From Pseudomonadota bacterium (GTDB lineage: Bacteria > Bdellovibrionota > Bdellovibrionia > Bdellovibrionales > Bdellovibrionaceae), in contig JAJTIC010000048.1 in NCBI GenBank assembly GCA_021300175.1, forward strand, positions 1-44,508: DNA of 44,508 nucleotides. Reading direction: 5' to 3'. A program made the position numbers and the translations under genes. Shown here one piece after another: positions 1 to 7,671 of this stretch; the stretch's first letter is position 1; each line of letters begins with the position of its first letter. The notes below the pieces were generated by a model. The model saw only the letters and a list, made by a program, of their open reading frames with translations, had not been told where the DNA came from and made no database searches.

Positions 1-549
1 CCTCAATTTGAAAAGAAATTTTCAGATCGTTTTGGTGGCGGAAAACGCACCACTCGCTCTTCCCGAGGACAGCGGCCTCTTTCGACCAAGGCCAGCATGC
101 ACTTGATTTTGAAATCTGATCTCGCCAAAGGAAAATGGTCTTTTTTGACCAAGCAAAATCGCACTCGCGTTAACTTAAGTGTTGTAAGCCTTGCTCGCAA
201 ATACGGGGTGAAGATTCTTTCTGCAGCCAATGTGGGGAATCACTTGCATTTGCATATTCAGATTAAAAAAAGATGGCAGTACTTACACTTTATCCGCGTC
301 GTGACGGCAAGAATTGCTTTTGCCGTAACTGGTGCGAGTAAACACAATCCACTGACAAATCCCCAAGGTCAGAAAATCAGCTTCTGGAGCCAGCGACCCA
401 TGACCCGGTGGGTGCACTCGTTCAAAGATTTCTTGGGACTTAAAGATTATATTCAGATCAATAAGTTCGAAGGCCTGGGTTGGAGTCGCCAGGTAGCCGA
501 ACTCTTTGTTAAAGCGCATCGAAAACCTGATTTTCAGTCTTCCGCTTAG
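1..549 (+). CDS. Y1/HUH (IS200-like, REP-associated type) transposase, 5' end outside window
   Basis: The frame is open from base 1, so the gene starts before the window; an internal ATG lies at 97. The protein carries the phrase RPLSTKASMHLILKS and then GNHLHLHIQ, the His-hydrophobic-His (HUH) metal site of Y1 single-strand transposases. A Tyr in KDYIQINKFEGLG near the C-terminus fits the family's YIxxN segment and may be the nucleophile. Y1 enzymes nick and join single-stranded DNA through a 5'-phosphotyrosine. RAYT-type members of this size are usually single-copy residents rather than active insertion sequences, and I see no terminal repeats marking an element here. It faces ftsI. The family is fairly sure; activity is unknown. 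Confidence 0.8.
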   Translation, partial: PQFEKKFSDRFGGGKRTTRSSRGQRPLSTKASMHLILKSDLAKGKWSFLTKQNRTRVNLSVVSLARKYGVKILSAANVGNHLHLHIQIKKRWQYLHFIRVVTARIAFAVTGASKHNPLTNPQGQKISFWSQRPMTRWVHSFKDFLGLKDYIQINKFEGLGWSRQVAELFVKAHRKPDFQSSA

Positions 550-645
550 TGCCCCAATTAAGTCAGAACAAAAAGCTCAAGCTCTGCCCTGCATGGGCCT
601 GAGTCACATCACTGGCAAGTGACCGATACCCTATCCCCCCGCCTA

Positions 646-679
646 CCCCCCAACAAAGAGAGCTCCAAAAGATGGGGGG
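646..679. repeat. C6/G6 inverted repeat between transposase and ftsI
   Basis: CCCCCCA at 646-652 is matched by TGGGGGG at 673-679 (7-bp stem, 20-nt loop). A second C6 tract lies at 635-640. It occupies the only gap between two convergent genes and could be a fold-back transcription stop or a REP-like palindrome linked to the adjacent Y1 transposase. No T-run follows on either strand. Confidence 0.45.
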
Positions 680-695
680 CTGATCGCGAGAAGGA

Positions 696-2735
696 CTATT
701 TCAAGAGCACTTGAATCGTGCGAGATTCGGGGACACCAGAACCTGGAGCTGGGTCAGTTTCCGCGACGAGACCAGCTCCACGGAATTGGATTTGCAAATC
801 AGTTCCATTCACTCTTCGTAAGACTTCCCTGAGCGACAAGCCTTGCAAATCAGGAACCGTCTCTACTGTCTGAGTTTTCAGCCTTGCAAGCTCAGCAGAA
901 GTTCTCACTGGCCCCTCCAAAGGCTTGACCAGTGCTTCTTTAGGGATTCTTTTTGGATTTATTTTTTTTTGTTTTGGCGACGAAGCAATCACCCGCTGAC
1001 CATCTTGAAATTCTTTTTTGATATCTTGGCTCGGTAAATTCTTTTCACTCAAAAAGACAGGCGCAAGGCCTGCCTGCCTGACCGCATAGGAGGCAACCCT
1101 CGAGAAAACCGGGGCTGCGACTTGAGATCCATAAAAGGCATTTTGCTTAGGATGATCGACAGCAATATAGATCACAAACTTAGGATCATTCGCTGGTATA
1201 AATCCCGCAAATGATGAGATATACGCTCCCGGCAAGTAACCTTTTCCCGTGGGATTTACTTTCTGAGCTGTCCCAGTTTTTCCACCCACCAAGAATCCGT
1301 CGACTTTTGCATTCACGCCCGTCCCCCCAGGTGCCGTCGATCCAGTGAGCATCAATCTCATCTGAGCAGCATCTTCGGCCGGCAAAACCTGTCGAATCAC
1401 TTGGGGCTCCATCTCAGTGACTATTCCCGTCTCAGGATCACGTACAGACTGGATAATGTAGGGCTGGTGCAGAACACCTCCATTAGCAATCACAGTATAA
1501 GCATTCGCCATCTGAATCGAGTTCGCCGTCATGCCATGGCCAAAAGAAATATTTGCCATTAAATGTTGTCGCCAAGGTAAAGCCTGCAGCCTCCCCTTAG
1601 CTTCACCCGGTAACTCTAAGCCAGACTTTGCACCGAAGCCAAAATCCAAAAGTCCTTGGCGCAAAAGCTGAGGTCCTAAATCAAAAGCAATTTTTGTTGT
1701 TCCAATATTCGAAGAGTAAGCCAAAATTTCTGATGTTGTGAGAGAAGACCACCTGTGCTTGGCCTCCGCTTCTCGAATAAACCGATCGCCAACTCTCATC
1801 ACACCATTTTCCGTATTATACCGACTGTTGGGTGCCAACAACTTCTCCCGTAGAGCCGTGGCCACAACAAAAGTTTTTATGGTTGAACCAGGCTCAAAGG
1901 TGTCAGTGACAGATCGGTTTCGTCGAACTTCCAACGGTAAGCTCGCTGCACGATTTGCATCAAAGCTCGGTAACGTCGCAAGACTCAAAACAGCGGAGGT
2001 TTTGGCATCAAGAATCACCCCATATGCTCTCTCTGCATCAAATTCTTCAACTGCATGCATAAGCTCATTTTCCAACATGTGCTGCAATTCTGCATCGATG
2101 GTCAGCTTGATCTCAGCTCCATCGGGATTTTCCGCAAACATCAGACCATCGGCGACGAGAGGGCGGCCTCGAGCATCTCTTTTTACAGTGATTTTTTTCT
2201 TATTTCCCTCAAGCTGCTCATTCATCGCGAGCTCAAGTCCTTCAAGTCCCTTTCCTTCTTTTCCTACAAATCCTAAAGTCGGAGCCAGCAAACTTTCATT
2301 GGGATAAATTCGTCGGAACTCTTCAACAGTGCCAAGCCCTCGCACATCCAAGCTTTTCACTTGCTCAGCGACTTCATGGGTTAACTGTCTTTCAATCCAA
2401 ACAAATCGCCTCTCGGAGGACTTAATCTTCTCAAAGATTTCTCGTGAGTCCTGATTCAAAATCTTTCCCAGCTGGCGAGCTACATTCCTCTTGTTATTAA
2501 TGATCTTAGGATCCGCATAAAGAGAGTAACTTGTCGTTGAAATTGCGAGCTCTCGCCCATTGCGATCAACAATGGCTCCCCGACGGGAATTGAGAGTTAT
2601 TTTCTTAGAAAACTGACGAGCTTCGAGAGCTTGCAATCGGTCATCGGGGACAATTTGCAAAGAAAAAGCTCTGCCCAAGAGAATCGCCCACAGCACAAGA
2701 ATACTTGCAAAAATAAAGATAATCCGAGATTTCAC
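696..2735 (-). CDS. ftsI: Division-specific peptidoglycan transpeptidase (class B PBP, FtsI/PBP3) with PASTA domain
   Basis: This enzyme makes septal peptidoglycan crosslinks in the periplasm. The 679-residue protein has an N-terminal membrane anchor (residues about 4-27), a dimerisation region containing RRGAIVDRNG (51-60), and a complete penicillin-binding domain: SxxK at 284-287 (EPGSTIKTF), SxN at 341-343 (YSSNIG) and KTG at 486-488 (GGKTGTAQ). A single PASTA domain ends the protein (about 615-679, starting VPDLQGLSLREVL). PASTA is common in firmicute and deltaproteobacterial-type FtsI/SpoVD and absent from E. coli FtsI. The start overlaps the ftsL stop by 4 bp, indicating translational coupling. 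It is the last gene of the cluster; no murE follows before the transposase. Confidence 0.95.
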   Translation of the reverse strand: MKSRIIFIFASILVLWAILLGRAFSLQIVPDDRLQALEARQFSKKITLNSRRGAIVDRNGRELAISTTSYSLYADPKIINNKRNVARQLGKILNQDSREIFEKIKSSERRFVWIERQLTHEVAEQVKSLDVRGLGTVEEFRRIYPNESLLAPTLGFVGKEGKGLEGLELAMNEQLEGNKKKITVKRDARGRPLVADGLMFAENPDGAEIKLTIDAELQHMLENELMHAVEEFDAERAYGVILDAKTSAVLSLATLPSFDANRAASLPLEVRRNRSVTDTFEPGSTIKTFVVATALREKLLAPNSRYNTENGVMRVGDRFIREAEAKHRWSSLTTSEILAYSSNIGTTKIAFDLGPQLLRQGLLDFGFGAKSGLELPGEAKGRLQALPWRQHLMANISFGHGMTANSIQMANAYTVIANGGVLHQPYIIQSVRDPETGIVTEMEPQVIRQVLPAEDAAQMRLMLTGSTAPGGTGVNAKVDGFLVGGKTGTAQKVNPTGKGYLPGAYISSFAGFIPANDPKFVIYIAVDHPKQNAFYGSQVAAPVFSRVASYAVRQAGLAPVFLSEKNLPSQDIKKEFQDGQRVIASSPKQKKINPKRIPKEALVKPLEGPVRTSAELARLKTQTVETVPDLQGLSLREVLRRVNGTDLQIQFRGAGLVAETDPAPGSGVPESRTIQVLLK

Positions 2736-3037
2736 TGGCTTCCCTTCACAGGTTCAGACGCACTCCCCGAAAGATAAATAATTTGGTTAGATCGAATTCT
2801 TCGTAAGGTAAACTTCGATTGAGCCACTTTTTCCACATGTTGTGGACGAGTCACTTTCGCTAACATCATTGTCTTCACTCGTTTTTCCTCAATCACTTTG
2901 CGATGATGTTGAGTTAACTTTAGAATTCCATAGCCTAATCGGCGTTCTTCCATTTGAAAAAACACCAGGCCCAAAAGAGTTCCAATCACCAGGAGAACAC
3001 TGAGGAAGGGTCGAAGCTCTTGAAGATTTTCTTTCAT
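2732..3037 (-). CDS. ftsL: FtsL-like cell division protein
   Basis: A 101-residue bitopic protein: short cytoplasmic N-terminus, one membrane helix (about residues 11-28, LSVLLVIGTLLGLVFFQM), then a short periplasmic region of the kind that forms a coiled coil with FtsB. FtsL sequences are poorly conserved, so the call rests on size, topology and position between rsmH and ftsI, where ftsL normally sits. It overlaps both neighbours by 4 bp (3034-3037 and 2732-2735). FtsL recruits and activates the FtsW-FtsI synthase. Confidence 0.8.
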   Translation of the reverse strand: MKENLQELRPFLSVLLVIGTLLGLVFFQMEERRLGYGILKLTQHHRKVIEEKRVKTMMLAKVTRPQHVEKVAQSKFTLRRIRSNQIIYLSGSASEPVKGSQ

Positions 3038-3912
3038 TCACCATCTCTCTCGAAAGTACGCAGCTTTGCTGATCTTGATCGAGAATTGCTCTTTTCTTCC
3101 TGTTCCGAGGGAACAAGAACTTTCTTGTTCACTGGAGCACCCAAATCAGATTCTCGAAAAAGATACTTTACAATTCTATCCTCGAGAGAGTGGAAGGTCA
3201 GTACCGACAATCGTCCTTTCGACCTTAGTCCATGTAAAAGTGCTGGAATTCCTTGTTCCACCGACTGCAGCTCTTGGTTCACATAGAGACGAAGTGCCAT
3301 GAAATACTGCGTTGCCGGGTGAAAGCCTTTTTTTCTCCAGCCATCCACGCGCTCAATCAGACCTGCAAGCTGAAGAGTCGTCTGAAAAGGCTTTTCACGG
3401 CGGTCGTGCACAATCGCTCGAGTGACTCGATAAGGCTTGAAAATCTCACCATATTTCTTGAAAATGGTGATCAAATCTTCTTCATCGTAATTGTTAATCA
3501 CGTCTGCAGCCGTTTCCCCTGTCATTGAATTCATGCGCATATCTAAAGGTCCATCATGAATGAAACTAAAGCCTCTATGACCTTGGTCGAGCTGTGGGGA
3601 ACTCACTCCCAGATCCACAAGTCCTGCATCGTAAGCTCCATGAATCTCTGAATTGTAACTGGCAAAATTTCCATGCACGAGCTCTAATCGACCTTCGTAA
3701 ATTTCTTTTGAAAATTCCGTTTTTGCGTAAGCAATCGCTTCGGGATCTTGATCAAAGGCGATGGCCCGCAATTTCGGCACTGTGCTCAAAAAATACCCCA
3801 GATGGCCACCTCTTCCCAAGGTCCCATCCAAATATCTTGGCTCTTTCTGAGCCAGAAGATGCGGCAGCAAATGATCAGAAATTTCTTTGAGCATGACTGG
3901 GATATGAAGCAT
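3034..3912 (-). CDS. rsmH: 16S rRNA (cytosine-1402-N4)-methyltransferase RsmH (MraW)
   Basis: This SAM-dependent enzyme methylates N4 of C1402 in 16S rRNA. Family features are clear: the N-terminus LHIPVMLKEI, the SAM-binding DGTLGRGGHLGYFL segment, LGVSSPQLDQGHRGFSF and, near the end, RLSVLTFHSLEDRIVK. Length (292) is near the family norm of about 310. The ATG at 3912 is directly preceded by an in-frame stop (TGA), so no longer start exists; GAGGG abuts the ATG, giving almost no Shine-Dalgarno spacing. It is first in the cluster; mraZ, usually upstream, is absent and the next gene is divergent. Confidence 0.95.
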   Translation of the reverse strand: MLHIPVMLKEISDHLLPHLLAQKEPRYLDGTLGRGGHLGYFLSTVPKLRAIAFDQDPEAIAYAKTEFSKEIYEGRLELVHGNFASYNSEIHGAYDAGLVDLGVSSPQLDQGHRGFSFIHDGPLDMRMNSMTGETAADVINNYDEEDLITIFKKYGEIFKPYRVTRAIVHDRREKPFQTTLQLAGLIERVDGWRKKGFHPATQYFMALRLYVNQELQSVEQGIPALLHGLRSKGRLSVLTFHSLEDRIVKYLFRESDLGAPVNKKVLVPSEQEEKSNSRSRSAKLRTFERDGE

Positions 3913-3974
3913 CCCTCAAAGGTCTCATATTCTTAGCTTGTTTGAAATTATTTTTGCCTGCACACTTATCTAAT

Positions 3975-4949
3975 ATGTTAGTAAATTGTCCAAAGTGCGG
4001 GTTTAGCCAGCCGAAAGACAAATATTGCGCAAAGTGTGGCGTGGATATGGACGAATTCCATCCAGCCCCCACACCCTTGTGGAGAATCCTGGCAGCATCT
4101 CCGATCTTTCACATTCTTCTTGTGTTAATCGCCGTCACCGCATCTGTGCTTTTTATTCGTCAACACCACCGTGCTGAACTCAAGGAAAGAGCAGAGTTCA
4201 TACAAGGTGGTCCCATTTTGGTGGAGCGAAGAAGTCTAGATGCCAGCCTACCAGCAGAAGCCGTGAACATAGAGACTTCCTCCACATCGAACTCTCCCCC
4301 AGATTTGACGACCTCAAATTCTACTACTCCCGCTGCCTCTTCGACAACAAGCCCTGAAACTAAGCTTGCTACAAGCCTGGAAGCTACCAAAACTGCGAAC
4401 ACAGATTGGCATAAGAAGCCGAAATTGCGATTGAGTTATTTTGAAATGCCTCGCAGTCTCATCGAAGAGCTTGCACAAGAAATGCAAGCCTCTGGACAGT
4501 ATATGCGCTTTGATGAAAGCCAGTGGGGCGTTGTTTCTGATTTTAAAAACAAGATTCAAGTCACACCAGGGGCCATTCAGCTCGAACATACCGAGAAGAT
4601 CATTGAGCTGACCGGCTCTGAAAATCACTGGTTCAGTGGGCAGGATTCGGGGCTTGATTTTTATCTTCAGGCCACTGAGGAAGCAGGTCTAATTCGTGCA
4701 GAAATTGAAATTCAACGAGTCTTCAAAGAGGGTGAAAGCAAGACTCCCTTACGCAAATCATTCCCGATCTCTTTTGAAATTTCTGCACAACAGGCCTTCG
4801 TGATTTCAGGTCTTCTCCCTCGAAATGCAGTTTTTGAAGGTCCTAAACCCTCTGTTGGCTATTTGAAGATCTTTAACTCTGCTCAATTCCTGTCTCGTCA
4901 GACCGAGTTTACATTGGTCCTAGAGTTTGATACACCCTCCCAACGCTAG
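3975..4949 (+). CDS. Zinc-ribbon single-pass membrane protein, unknown function
   Basis: With the ATG at 3975 the 324-residue protein opens MLVNCPKCGF and has a CPKC...CAKC zinc ribbon in its first 25 residues. One membrane helix follows (near residues 39-60, IFHILLVLIAVTASVLFI), then a Ser/Thr/Pro-rich linker of about 50 residues and a C-terminal domain of some 180 residues that should lie outside the inner membrane. A TTG at 3942 is in frame but puts a nondescript 11-residue stretch before the ribbon; neither start has a good Shine-Dalgarno. I do not recognise the C-terminal domain. The architecture suggests a zinc-ribbon tether for a periplasmic domain. It precedes the upp-like gene by 9 bp and is probably cotranscribed. 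Confidence 0.75.
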   Translation: MLVNCPKCGFSQPKDKYCAKCGVDMDEFHPAPTPLWRILAASPIFHILLVLIAVTASVLFIRQHHRAELKERAEFIQGGPILVERRSLDASLPAEAVNIETSSTSNSPPDLTTSNSTTPAASSTTSPETKLATSLEATKTANTDWHKKPKLRLSYFEMPRSLIEELAQEMQASGQYMRFDESQWGVVSDFKNKIQVTPGAIQLEHTEKIIELTGSENHWFSGQDSGLDFYLQATEEAGLIRAEIEIQRVFKEGESKTPLRKSFPISFEISAQQAFVISGLLPRNAVFEGPKPSVGYLKIFNSAQFLSRQTEFTLVLEFDTPSQR

Positions 4950-4958
4950 GGAGTCTTC

Positions 4959-5741
4959 ATGGCCAAAAAAATTCAACATTACTATGGACCTCAAGTGACC
5001 ATATACGATCAGACATTTTTGAATGGAATTTTGGCTGAGCTCTGCCATCCTGAAACAACGCAGCCAAAAATTAATCACTTGGTGGAACTTTTGTACACCC
5101 ATTTGCTCACAGAAGTGATGAATGAAGCGTTTCCCAAAAAACTCAAGCAATCTCCCACACGAATGACTGCTAGCCAGCCAGGTCAACTTCTCAGATATGA
5201 AAGTTTCGACTCGGAACAAAAAGTGATCAGCGTGAATATTGCGAGAGCTGGCACTTATCCAAGTCACATTTGCTTTGATGCTCTTCACTATGCCATTGAA
5301 CCGGCTTGTTTAAGACAAGATCATATCTTTGCTGCGAGATCTACCGATGGGAAAAATCAAGTCAGGGGGACCGAAATCGGCGCGACTAAAATTGGGGGCG
5401 ACAAAGAAAATTCTATTGTTCTTTTTCCGGACCCAATGGGGGCCACAGGAAACACATTGCTTGCAGCCCTGGACTTCTATAAACGCCAAGTCTCAGGAAC
5501 GGCCAAAGCACTGATTGCTCTTCATTTGATTGTGACCCCTGAATATCTCCAGAAAGTCATAACTCATCATCCAGATGTCCTGATCTTTGCTCTTCGACTT
5601 GACCGCGGACTGAGCCCTGAGGCAGTGTTGAATTCCGCACCGGGAAAGTATTGGGAACAAGAAAGGGGCCTCAATGAAAACGGCTACATTGTTCCAGGCG
5701 GTGGTGGCTTTGGCGAAATTATGAATAATTCTTTTGTGTGA
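4959..5741 (+). CDS. upp: Uracil phosphoribosyltransferase-like protein with altered uracil loop
   Basis: Type I phosphoribosyltransferase fold related to UPRTase (uracil + PRPP to UMP). Recognisable segments are ISVNIARAGTYPS, the PRPP loop FPDPMGATGNTLLAAL, and GLNENGYIVPGG near the C-terminus, matching the family's GLND.GYIVPG. The family then normally continues GDAGDR; here it reads GGGFGEIMNN, so the two aspartates are missing. At 260 residues it is longer than the usual ~210, with an N-terminal extension. A good ribosome site (AGGGAG, 5 nt before ATG) fixes the start. The stop overlaps the hpt leader, implying a purine/pyrimidine salvage pair. The family is sure; uracil specificity is not. 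Confidence 0.75.
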   Translation: MAKKIQHYYGPQVTIYDQTFLNGILAELCHPETTQPKINHLVELLYTHLLTEVMNEAFPKKLKQSPTRMTASQPGQLLRYESFDSEQKVISVNIARAGTYPSHICFDALHYAIEPACLRQDHIFAARSTDGKNQVRGTEIGATKIGGDKENSIVLFPDPMGATGNTLLAALDFYKRQVSGTAKALIALHLIVTPEYLQKVITHHPDVLIFALRLDRGLSPEAVLNSAPGKYWEQERGLNENGYIVPGGGGFGEIMNNSFV

Positions 5742-5749
5742 GGTTCAAG

Positions 5750-6280
5750 ATGAATAATTTAAAACTTTCTCAGTACATTTCTGAAGCTGATATCCAAAAG
5801 AAAGTAAAAGAACTCGGGGCCACTCTTTCGCAAAAATTCAAAGGCAAAGATGTTGTTGCCATCTGTGTTCTTAAAGGTTCCTTTGTATTTTACTCTGACT
5901 TAGTTCGAGCCATTAATTGTGACATTTCTTGTGAGTTCTTTGGTGTTGCTAGCTACCACGGCGGAACCAAGTCTTCTGGTGAAGTGAAAGTGACTTTAGA
6001 CCTTCAGAATCCCATCGAAGACAAGCATGTGATCCTAGTTGAGGATATTGTCGATACCGGCATCACCATGAACTATCTAAAAAATGCTCTCATCTCCAGA
6101 AAGCCAAAGTCTTTAACGACAGTGGCCCTCCTCGAGAAACCAGATGCTTTGAAAGTCCCCTGTGAAATAGATCATTCTGGATTTAAAATCCCCAATGACT
6201 TTGTGGTCGGTTATGGCCTTGATTATCAAGGGTATTATCGAAACTTGCCTTATATCGCCCAAGTTCAAAATTTTAACTAA
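5750..6280 (+). CDS. hpt: Hypoxanthine phosphoribosyltransferase
   Basis: This enzyme salvages hypoxanthine (and usually guanine) to IMP/GMP using PRPP. Motifs: VAICVLKGSFVFYSDL, the PRPP loop VILVEDIVDTGITMNYL, and C-terminal FVVGYGLDYQGYYRNLPYI, all typical of bacterial HPRT; the length (176) also fits. A GTG at 5738 is in frame but forms part of the ribosome site (GTGAGG); the ATG at 5750, 6 nt downstream, is the likely start. It sits directly behind the UPRT-like gene. Confidence 0.93.
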   Translation: MNNLKLSQYISEADIQKKVKELGATLSQKFKGKDVVAICVLKGSFVFYSDLVRAINCDISCEFFGVASYHGGTKSSGEVKVTLDLQNPIEDKHVILVEDIVDTGITMNYLKNALISRKPKSLTTVALLEKPDALKVPCEIDHSGFKIPNDFVVGYGLDYQGYYRNLPYIAQVQNFN

Positions 6281-6328
6281 ATGACACCTCTCTCGACCTA
6301 CGTCGAGGAGCCGCCTTAACTTTTGGCT

Positions 6329-6351
6329 AGGTATCAAATTAACTTATACCT
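6329..6351. repeat. Inverted repeat in hpt-M14 gap
   Basis: AGGTAT (6329-6334) and ATACCT (6346-6351) form a 6-bp stem with an 11-nt loop about 50 bp after hpt. No T-run follows. It may end hpt transcription or bind a regulator. A second short dyad (CTCGAC/GTCGAG) lies closer to hpt at about 6292-6307. Confidence 0.3.
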
Positions 6352-6438
6352 CAAAACTCTTTTACTAATTGTTCCCTGACATCTCTGGAGTGCTAGCGTT
6401 TTCTCATCGACCAAGGATCGGTCAAAGAGGGGGAATTC

Positions 6439-7671
6439 ATGAAACTCAGAGGGATTTTGAGTTTAGCAGTGCTGTCGCTCATGTTTTTGCCAATTCGGCA
6501 TGCGCAAACAGCGGATACAACTCAGTATTGGATGAAGATTGAAGCTACGGATAAATTTCAGAGAAGCGTGGTCGCTGACACTGGAGTTTCTATCGAAATC
6601 CTTCGCGATGACTTCATCATTGCCCTGGGATCTCAAGCCGAGAAAAACAGAATTGAGAAGTTAGGTTGGCTGATCTCTTCTTACCCGCTCACGGCAGAGA
6701 TGGATTTCCCTGCGAAAGATGCTGAATACCACAACTTTGTAGAGCGAGAAGCATTGCTCAAGTCTCTGAATAAAAAACTTCCTCAGCAGACCCAGCTCTT
6801 TAGCATTGGCAAATCTGTTGAAGGACGGGAGATTCAAGGAATTCGCATTTCTGGAAACCTTGCTCAAGCGGATCAATTGCCAGCTCTGTTGATCATGGGT
6901 GGACACCATGCTCGTGAACATCTCAGTATTGAAACAGCTCTTCGTATTGCTCAACAGCTCGTTGATGATTATGCAGCGGGTGATGCTCGCGTGATGTCCC
7001 TGGTTGACCATCGAGATATCCACATCATTCCTGCGATTAATCCCGATGGCCAAGAGTGGGACATTAAAGACGGTCGCTACAAAATGTGGAGAAAGAACCG
7101 ACGTGCTAACTCCAACGGGACCTATGGTGTCGATTTGAATCGAAATTATGGCTACCAATGGGGAACCGGCGGCTCGAGTAAGGATCCCAACAGCGACACC
7201 TATATGGGACCACGCCCTTTTAGCGAACCCGAAACAATTGCTGTAAAGAATTATGTAGAAGCTCACCAGAACATTTCTATTTTACTATCGCTACACACTT
7301 TCTCACAGTTGATCCTCTACCCTTGGGGTCACACTTATGATCCTATCACTCAACAAAATGACCTCAGAGTTCATGAAGTCATGGCTCAAAAAATGGCGGA
7401 ATGGAATGGGTATAAACCTCAGCAGAGCTCTGATCTCTATATTGCCTCTGGAGATACAACAGATTGGTCCTACGGTGAACACAAAATCATTTCGTTCACT
7501 TTCGAGCTAGATCCAGCAAACAACGGATTTGGCGGAGGTGGCTTCTACCCGGGTGCAGGTGTCATCAGAGAAGTGGTTGATAAGAATTACCAACCCGTTT
7601 TGTATCTCTTAGAATATTCAGACAACCCTTACCGCGTGCTCGACGGCGGCGGAATTTCTTTCCCGCGTTAA
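6439..7671 (+). CDS. Secreted M14 zinc carboxypeptidase
   Basis: A metallo-carboxypeptidase with a signal peptide (residues 1 to about 24, cleavage near HAQT-A). The zinc site is complete: HxxE at 157-160 (GGHHAREHL) and the third ligand His286 (LLSLHTFSQ). Substrate-binding Asn234-Arg235 lie in VDLNRNYGYQWG, and the catalytic Glu356 is in FTFELDP. M14 enzymes remove C-terminal residues from peptides; the A/B-type motif HAREH suggests protein or peptide substrates rather than a peptidoglycan-specific type. An N-terminal region of about 115 residues looks like a propeptide. A strong ribosome site (GAGGGGG) precedes the ATG. The stop shares TTAA with the convergent lytic transglycosylase. Confidence 0.9.
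   Translation: MKLRGILSLAVLSLMFLPIRHAQTADTTQYWMKIEATDKFQRSVVADTGVSIEILRDDFIIALGSQAEKNRIEKLGWLISSYPLTAEMDFPAKDAEYHNFVEREALLKSLNKKLPQQTQLFSIGKSVEGREIQGIRISGNLAQADQLPALLIMGGHHAREHLSIETALRIAQQLVDDYAAGDARVMSLVDHRDIHIIPAINPDGQEWDIKDGRYKMWRKNRRANSNGTYGVDLNRNYGYQWGTGGSSKDPNSDTYMGPRPFSEPETIAVKNYVEAHQNISILLSLHTFSQLILYPWGHTYDPITQQNDLRVHEVMAQKMAEWNGYKPQQSSDLYIASGDTTDWSYGEHKIISFTFELDPANNGFGGGGFYPGAGVIREVVDKNYQPVLYLLEYSDNPYRVLDGGGISFPR

Noticed and set aside
1-549. A complete insertion sequence around the Y1 transposase
   Set aside because: No flanking terminal repeats or target duplication can be seen, and the gene's start is outside the window.
1738-2307. 189-codon plus-strand frame inside ftsI
   Set aside because: Antisense shadow of a conserved gene; composition is not protein-like.
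3942-3974. TTGAAA/TATCTA promoter for the zinc-ribbon gene
   Set aside because: The -10 would touch the ATG, putting the transcript start inside the coding sequence.
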